Of a DNA stretch of 64,000 bases, positions 59,701 through 64,000 are shown piece by piece (positions within the stretch are counted from its first letter, which is position 1; the number at the start of each line of letters is the position of its first letter). Location: assembly GCA_023079485.1 (NCBI GenBank), contig CM041115.1:46590156-46654155 (forward strand). Reading direction: 5' to 3'. Source of the stretch: Archilochus colubris. Lineage: Eukaryota; Chordata; Aves; Apodiformes; Trochilidae. Made by a program: the position numbers and the translations under genes. The notes beneath the pieces are model-generated. The model was not told the origin of the DNA. It ran no database searches and saw only the letters and a program-made list of their open reading frames with translations.

Positions 59701-61751
59701 AGAGGAGCCAAATACAAATATTCATTGAAGAAGAAAGAAGATCCAATTTATTTATACATATGGGGTATTCACCATAAAGCAAGAAGAACTGTAATGTGAT
59801 TTAAGCACCAGGTGATGTTATCCAAAAGTTAAGTCTTCATACCCAAGGAATGAGGTTCTGAAGCCTTCTGACAAATAGCATGTTCAGACAAAAAAGAAAA
59901 AAGCCCACAAACTAAACTGAACCAAGAAGCCCCTTCCCAGGTTACTAGATACTTCTGTTGTTAGTCTTGTCTGGTTTCATTGAGATGAAGCTCCCACCTG
60001 GCCCTTTCTATCCTTAGTTTTTTCTCACTCCCTGGTCAAAGGTTCTAAGCATTTTACCATTTATGTAGACACTGCTCAGCCACAACATGATTTCTGTCAC
60101 TAGCTACAGGCACAGGCAGTTAACAGTTCTACAAAAGGGGTTTCCACACCCCAAAAGACAGTATCTACATGCTACCAGATCTGCACAACAAGCCAAGCAA
60201 GGAGGAAGAGACAGGCCTGATTCACACAAGGCTGTGAATCCAGAAGGATTACCTGACAAAACATTACACGAAACAGTGCATGGGAACTTTTAATTAGGTA
60301 AGACCTGGATTCAGAATAGGCCACAGTGCACACCACAACTTTTAGCTTTGGGTCTGTTAACAGTAACAAAGAAGAATTCAGGAGTCCAGTCCATCAGAAG
60401 CAGGTATCAGACAGAAAGTCCATCAGGCTCTACCTGGCCTGGCATGAGATAATGCTAAACTGCAGAAGCAGGGAAAGGTTATGGACGTCAAGCAGGATAC
60501 CAGCTTATATAATGTGACATCATGCAGATGGCTTTAGGACTAGTTTTTGCAAGAATAAGTGGGGTGAGCTTAAATCTGGAATGTAATATAGACACAGCAA
60601 TAAAAGCCAGATGCTTGATTCTGGAGGAGGCAGAAGACAAAGTCTTGACTGCCAAAAGAAGGCTACAACCTGACCAAATTTGGTCAAGAGTTTTATGGAC
60701 AATGGAAGCAATGTCCCTAGCTTTAATTATTCTCCAGCTATTGAGAAGGACCATTTAACATGGAGAGAGAAAACATCAGTCATTCCATTAGATTTTGGGG
60801 TTCTTTGAATTCAACTATCACAAATGTTTTTATCTAGAGTGAAACCTCACTGTGACTATATATAATCTCCACACAACACTACTCCCCAGTCACCTATCTG
60901 GAATCACCAGATAGGCAAAACTTTGCAAATTTAGGATGCATATTTTTTTCTAGTTACCTTACAACACTTTCACAACAAGATGAAAAAAACATTCCACTGA
61001 TAGGCAAAAGAAGGAAAAAAACTAAAACAAAATACACTTACGGATCTTTGTTTCGGAAGAGCATAAGTGAAAAAGTCCAAAAATACTTTATGTACCAGTG
61101 AGTGCTTTATCACAGCCTCTCTGTATTTGGGAAAAAGGAGCATAAGCAAAAAGTCACCCACAACTCATGGTTTTAGTTTAAGCTAGCAATACTTCATCTG
61201 TATTTTAAAAAAAAAGTCGTCAGGCAGTGCAATGTGCAGAAAACAAAACACTCACTCTGCTTTAGATCTTTAGCATTCGCAGTATGTGGAAAATTCAATC
61301 AAAACTTAAAAATTCCAAAACACTGCAAAGTATTTCCTCCTGAAGGCCACTGGAAAAGCTTATCCAATAATGCATAATGGAAGCACACCACACTGTGGGA
61401 TTTCTACCAGTTGCATGACTGGGGAAGAGGACATTCTAGTTTATAGAAGTGAAGCTCTAAATGATGATATTCACTATGACAAAACCATAGTTACTTACTA
61501 TACAAAATAGCAATGCTACAGCTTAAAAGAGTATCAGTATCACCCGTCATGAGATCAAAATAGTGTCAGTATCTCTGCCTATTTGGTATGTTAGAAACAA
61601 ACCAGTTCATCCTAGATTGTCACACTCTTAGTAATTTTTTTCCTTACTTTTGTGCCATTGGTGTAAGAATCTGTTTCATTTCATCCAAGATGGCCTCCCT
61701 CTTCTCAGGCTGAGCTTCTAATACTTTATCCAATGTTGGGGCAACTGCTGT
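47641..61751 (-). CDS. PUM3: PUM3, nucleolar Pumilio/Puf6-like protein, C-terminal 363 residues in ten exons (5' end outside window)
   Basis: Ten - strand coding exons (61751-61648, 61120-61042, 59161-59063, 58352-58299, 57231-57151, 55893-55751, 54965-54743, 53709-53622, 51702-51612, 47770-47641) splice into 1092 bases with consistent phases and GT-AG borders throughout. The product matches the second half of PUM3 (Puf-A, KIAA0020; 648 residues in human) almost block for block, for example EAVIKHSLVHKVFLDFFTYA, THDGARVAMHCLWHGTPK, SHLVLLAAFDCIDDTKLVKQ, LLYLLSPRDPAH and AEHPAGHLVLKWLIEQD. PUM3 binds RNA and DNA through Puf-type repeats without the base-specific code of classical Pumilio; it sits in the nucleolus, and its yeast relative Puf6 assists 60S ribosome maturation. 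Exons up to 57151 carry Puf repeats; 55893-54743 carry the CPL region. The upstream exons and start codon lie beyond 64000. KCNV2 is the convergent neighbour, as in human. Confidence 0.97.
47771..51611 (-). other. PUM3 last intron (3.8 kb)
   Basis: The longest complete PUM3 intron in the window. It carries an old - strand CR1 fragment at about 47.97-48.62 kb, that is, in the same orientation as the gene. I searched by eye for box C/D snoRNA motifs, common in ribosome-biogenesis host genes, and found no convincing one. Confidence 0.85.
47965..48620 (-). mobile_element. CR1 LINE fragment (old) in the last PUM3 intron
   Basis: The + strand carries blocks matching the reverse complement of CR1 ORF2 3' regions: ctgctcagggcttcacacag and ccaggcttgaaaacccccag (about 48005-48045), and further on accaggtccttctcagccag, ttgtgactgaactgcagaac and ccaacacttggcctggttga (about 48430-48540), the latter being the VLHLG region. 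Frames are broken and the middle (48100-48350) is poorly matched, so boundaries are approximate. Confidence 0.75.
51612..51702 (-). CDS. PUM3: PUM3 exon
   Basis: Acceptor atattttacag, donor GTATGTAAG. It encodes CFARTLVERVGIQNLKTWAE, then VNRGAIILC. The split codon at the start gives Val where human has Gly. Confidence 0.96.
52470..52499. repeat. (AAAC)n simple repeat in a PUM3 intron
   Basis: Six AAAC-type units with one AAGC variant, preceded by an A run. Intronic. Confidence 0.85.
53622..53709 (-). CDS. PUM3: PUM3 exon
   Basis: Acceptor cctcttaaag, donor GTATGT. It encodes LHIAEHPAGHLVLKWLIEQD, then EKMRESGKE, and ends after the first base of the next codon. It has no Met-initiated frame of useful length and was found by reading the - strand for PUM3 similarity. 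Confidence 0.95.
54743..54965 (-). CDS. PUM3: PUM3 exon (largest in window)
   Basis: Acceptor tttcatcag, donor GTAATG. It encodes KKNTEIRQRELLEAISSPLL, then EYLQEHTQEVVTDKTSFVLA, ADILRTALGDIQPALDAIAN and LAAEELVPGGRDGQ. This is moderately conserved relative to human and contains the core of the CPL domain. It has no long Met-initiated frame, so an ORF scan misses it. Confidence 0.95.
55751..55893 (-). CDS. PUM3: PUM3 exon
   Basis: Acceptor ttacttttacag, donor GTAACT. It encodes EISASLPNIINNKYGKKVLL, then YLLSPRDPAHFVPEIIMLLQ and QGDGNAH, ending with two bases of a Ser codon. This is the start of the CPL region. Confidence 0.96.
57151..57231 (-). CDS. PUM3: PUM3 exon (27 codons)
   Basis: Acceptor tctttgcag, donor GTAAGTAA. 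It encodes GEFSHLVLLAAFDCIDDTKL, then VKQLIIS. Human has GQYSHLVLLAAF here. Phase 0 on both sides. Confidence 0.97.
58299..58352 (-). CDS. PUM3: PUM3 micro-exon (18 codons)
   Basis: Acceptor gtttcaacag, donor GTGAGT. It encodes DRKVIVKTMKTYIEKIST and is too short to show as an open frame. It joins in phase 0 on both sides, so skipping it would keep the reading frame. Confidence 0.93.
59063..59161 (-). CDS. PUM3: PUM3 exon
   Basis: Acceptor ttccccag, donor GTATTG; exactly 33 codons. It encodes EMIEAIREAVIYLAHTHDG, then ARVAMHCLWHGTPK, a Puf-type repeat identical to human at all but one residue. Confidence 0.97.
59425..59640 (+). mobile_element. CR1 LINE 3' fragment in a PUM3 intron, antisense to the gene
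   Basis: The + strand reads gagcactggaatgggctgcc and gtgatggagtcaccatccct, then ggaggtattaaaa, corresponding to the end of CR1 ORF2 (HWNGLP and following region). It then has a T-run expansion (59558-59570) and the terminus ggaggtcttttccaaccatg followed by attctgtgattctgtga. Confidence 0.92.
61042..61120 (-). CDS. PUM3: PUM3 exon
   Basis: Acceptor ccaaatacag, donor GTAAGTG. It completes the Lys codon and encodes EAVIKHSLVHKVFLDFFTYA, then LPKQRS, nearly identical to human. Confidence 0.96.
61648..61751 (-). CDS. PUM3: PUM3 exon (first in window)
   Basis: Preceded by ttcatttcag and followed by GTAAGG. It encodes TAVAPTLDKVLEAQPEKREA, then ILDEMKQILTPMAQ, and ends with two bases of a Lys codon. 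The first few residues differ from the human ADHRTLDKV, but the rest aligns directly. Confidence 0.93.
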
Positions 61752-64000
61752 CTGAAATGAATGCACAATCAGATGTTTAGTTGTTCCCAGAAAGTAACAA
61801 AATTCACAGAACATTACAATCCTTGGCCCCTTTCAATCAAAAGTTATGAAAAGTATCACAAAATAAATGTTCTGCAAAACCAACATTTTACCATTTAGAA
61901 GAGTTTAACTACTTTGATTGTGTCTGAACCTGTATATTTAAGTTTCTACAAACTGAATATTCATCATTAGCAAGAAGAGTTACTTCTGTGGTCTGAACTG
62001 TTTTTTGCCAATTACATTTAGCTCCTGAGCTGTCGGATACAGGACAAAATACACAAAACTGGCATTATATTAAAATACTCCCTGAGCTAAGCAGAAATTC
62101 TCCATGACAGTATGCATATGTCAGGGAGCAACAGAGCAACAAGTCAATTAGCAGAGTAGTTAGCCAGGTCCCAGGAAATTCCAGTTCAAGAAAGAAGAAA
62201 AACCGTACACCTTAAATACACAAGTACTTCCTGGTATGTCACCTAAATTATTACACTGGTAATTCTTGCAAAAAAATAATCTGGTGTTAGAAAAACAGTC
62301 TGACTAGAGGGAAAATTAGAAGAAATACATTTCTAACCGCCCCTGATTGGAGGGGAAAGAGGAAATGGTGATTTGCAAGGCAGGAGGGGGAAAAGTGAAT
62401 CGCACACATTTAAAACCTCCAAGAAATTAAAAGTCTTGTTAAGGATTACATCATAAATTCTTAAAAACCCATATACTATTGAGCCTCTGCTTTGTGCTGC
62501 AATGGAAGACAACCCAAAGCATTCACATCAAGAATTCTGCAATGAGAGAAACTAACAGTGCACTTGATTTCAGGGGCTCTTTTACTCTCAGTAGAAATTA
62601 CAAGTACAGCAAGGATCTTGCTGTACAGTGTTGAAAAATGCTTTACTGAACCATACAACAACCTGTAAGGAAAAAAATACAGTTCAGAAATGAGCTATTA
62701 ATTTCTTGTGTAATTTTAACAGAAATCTTGGGTTAAGAATGTGTTGTGCTGTACACTGGGACATTGTGGTGGTGTAGACTGTTCACTGAGCCACACTGCA
62801 ACATCAGCATCAGTCAACATTGTTCCTGCTTTAGTTACAAGTGCAACGGGCCTAACATTATTCCTGTCTTAAGAAACTCAGCGTGCAGAACATACCTGAG
62901 ACCCTTTCCTGCTTGAAACACAGGCCCACTCTGTGAGTAGCCAAAGTATTGCTAACCCAAATTGTGGCTATCATGGAAAAATATTGACCAAAGTCAACCA
63001 CTCAGGGCCCTATAAGGGTCCCATGAAGGCTCCTTGGAGCTCTCCAGGATTGCACAGACTGCAGCCTGCACCACATGTCTCACAAAGGAAGCAGGTTCAT
63101 TGGATTGAAAGTGTAAGTTGCCACCACTTCTCTGAAGTACAGGGGAAAGCCAAAATTATATCAGGCAGGTATGATTTTGACTGTTGGGCAATCAGAGGGA
63201 GAAGAATGCAACTTCTTTCATGACACTGGGTACAAAATCTAACATCTTAGCCAGTTTATTTCTATACCTGTATGTCTGTGCTTGAGTTTGTGCACAATGT
63301 GATTCAGAAACTTTGCTAGATTTTTACTTGAGCTTTGTACTGATTGTAATTATTCCTGATTATTGGTTAAGCTATCAAAAAATCATATGATCTAATTATG
63401 TGATTTGCTATAATAATGTTAAACAATCTTAATTTACTGCTGTTCTAAATCAAACTATGTATTAAGCACAATATTGAAATCTCTACACTTAAAACTCTTA
63501 GCTGTAACTCAATGACCAAGTCTGTGACTAGAAACAGGCTCATCTGCACCTGAACTCCTCTCTGAGAAGCAGTTTAGAAAGCAAGGGGACCCACTCTGAA
63601 CTTTGTGACTCAATAGGAGGGCCTTCCCTAATTCCTGCCAAATCACTCCAGCCCACACTGACTCAGCCCTCCCTATCCCTGCATTAATATCCTCCCTTTA
63701 TCCCTGTGGAAATTACTCCCACTCATTCTCAGCCTCCTATATGCCTCTTCCACATAGTAAGTAATGGACTGAACCTCACTATGGAATTCTGCTAAGTTGC
63801 TGTTTCATAAATGTGTATTAAAAATCATTTTTTCCTGACATCTTTTTCAGTGATTCCTTAAGTGACCTTAGGCCTTTCACTCTCCTTTGGACAGACATAA
63901 GTTACTCTAGTGTAGCTACTCATTGTCCAGAAGTTTTACATTTTGTAGCAAGTCAGTTTTACACTTTGTAGCAAATAAAACAATTCCTGCCTACAACAGA
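61752..64000 (-). other. PUM3 upstream intron running off the window, with an unclassified repeat-like segment
   Basis: No further PUM3 exon was found up to 64000; the next expected coding sequence, the part before TLDKVLE, is absent. The segment from about 62735 to beyond 63840 differs in texture from the neighbouring intron: it is more G/C-balanced, with a CTATAAG near 63010 and an ATTAAA near 63820 on the + strand, which could suit an old solo LTR. I cannot name a family or see target-site duplications. The rest of the stretch shows nothing specific. Confidence 0.35.

Noticed and set aside
62476..62661. - strand frame beginning MLYGS, reminiscent of the PUM3 segment FLMYGS
   Set aside because: Similarity stops after a few residues, and no splice sites or continuing PUM3 sequence are present.
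1..64000. CRISPR arrays, operons, phage or plasmid functions
   Set aside because: The window is vertebrate nuclear DNA; the tandem repeats seen are microsatellites or small duplications without spacer structure.

Overview
This is nuclear DNA from an amniote, almost certainly a bird. It holds split genes with GT-AG introns, at least nine CR1 LINE fragments (several ending in the typical 3' terminus with ATTCTATG-type repeats), many simple A/T-rich tracts, and no operons, plasmid or phage features. Two protein-coding genes are recognisable. They lie tail to tail: KCNV2 (silent voltage-gated potassium channel subunit Kv8.2) on the + strand and PUM3 (nucleolar Pumilio/Puf6-like protein) on the - strand. 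The same convergent pair lies on human 9p24, and that segment corresponds to the avian Z chromosome, so a Z-linked origin is the most likely reading (an inference from synteny).

Layout. 1-1287 is an old + strand CR1 reverse-transcriptase fragment. 1288 to about 26.9 kb is gene-free upstream sequence with simple repeats, a nested pair of - strand CR1 copies (23.1-25.1 kb) and small tandem duplications. KCNV2 occupies 27607-33004 in two coding exons with a 3.7-kb intron, followed by a 3' UTR probably ending near 33.84 kb. The 13.7-kb interval between the two gene ends carries a 0.4-kb polypurine tract with a quadruplex motif (37.2-37.6 kb), an AAAAC array (38.9 kb), and the longest and best preserved CR1 copy of the window (42.58-44.69 kb). 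PUM3 runs from a stop codon at 47641 up to at least 61751; ten 3'-terminal coding exons (363 codons plus stop) were placed with exact splice sites and consistent phases. Its 5' exons lie beyond the right edge. The last 2.2 kb is PUM3 intron with a segment that may be an old LTR.

The two genes are not functionally linked. Kv8.2 joins Kv2-family subunits in photoreceptor potassium channels, whereas PUM3 acts in the nucleolus on ribosomal RNA maturation. I found no undescribed biological system. The more interesting signals are non-coding: the polypurine/G4 tract between the convergent genes, a possible tRNA-derived SINE relic in the KCNV2 intron, a homeodomain-core-rich segment upstream of KCNV2, and a CpG-bearing 147-codon open frame at 39.1-39.55 kb.
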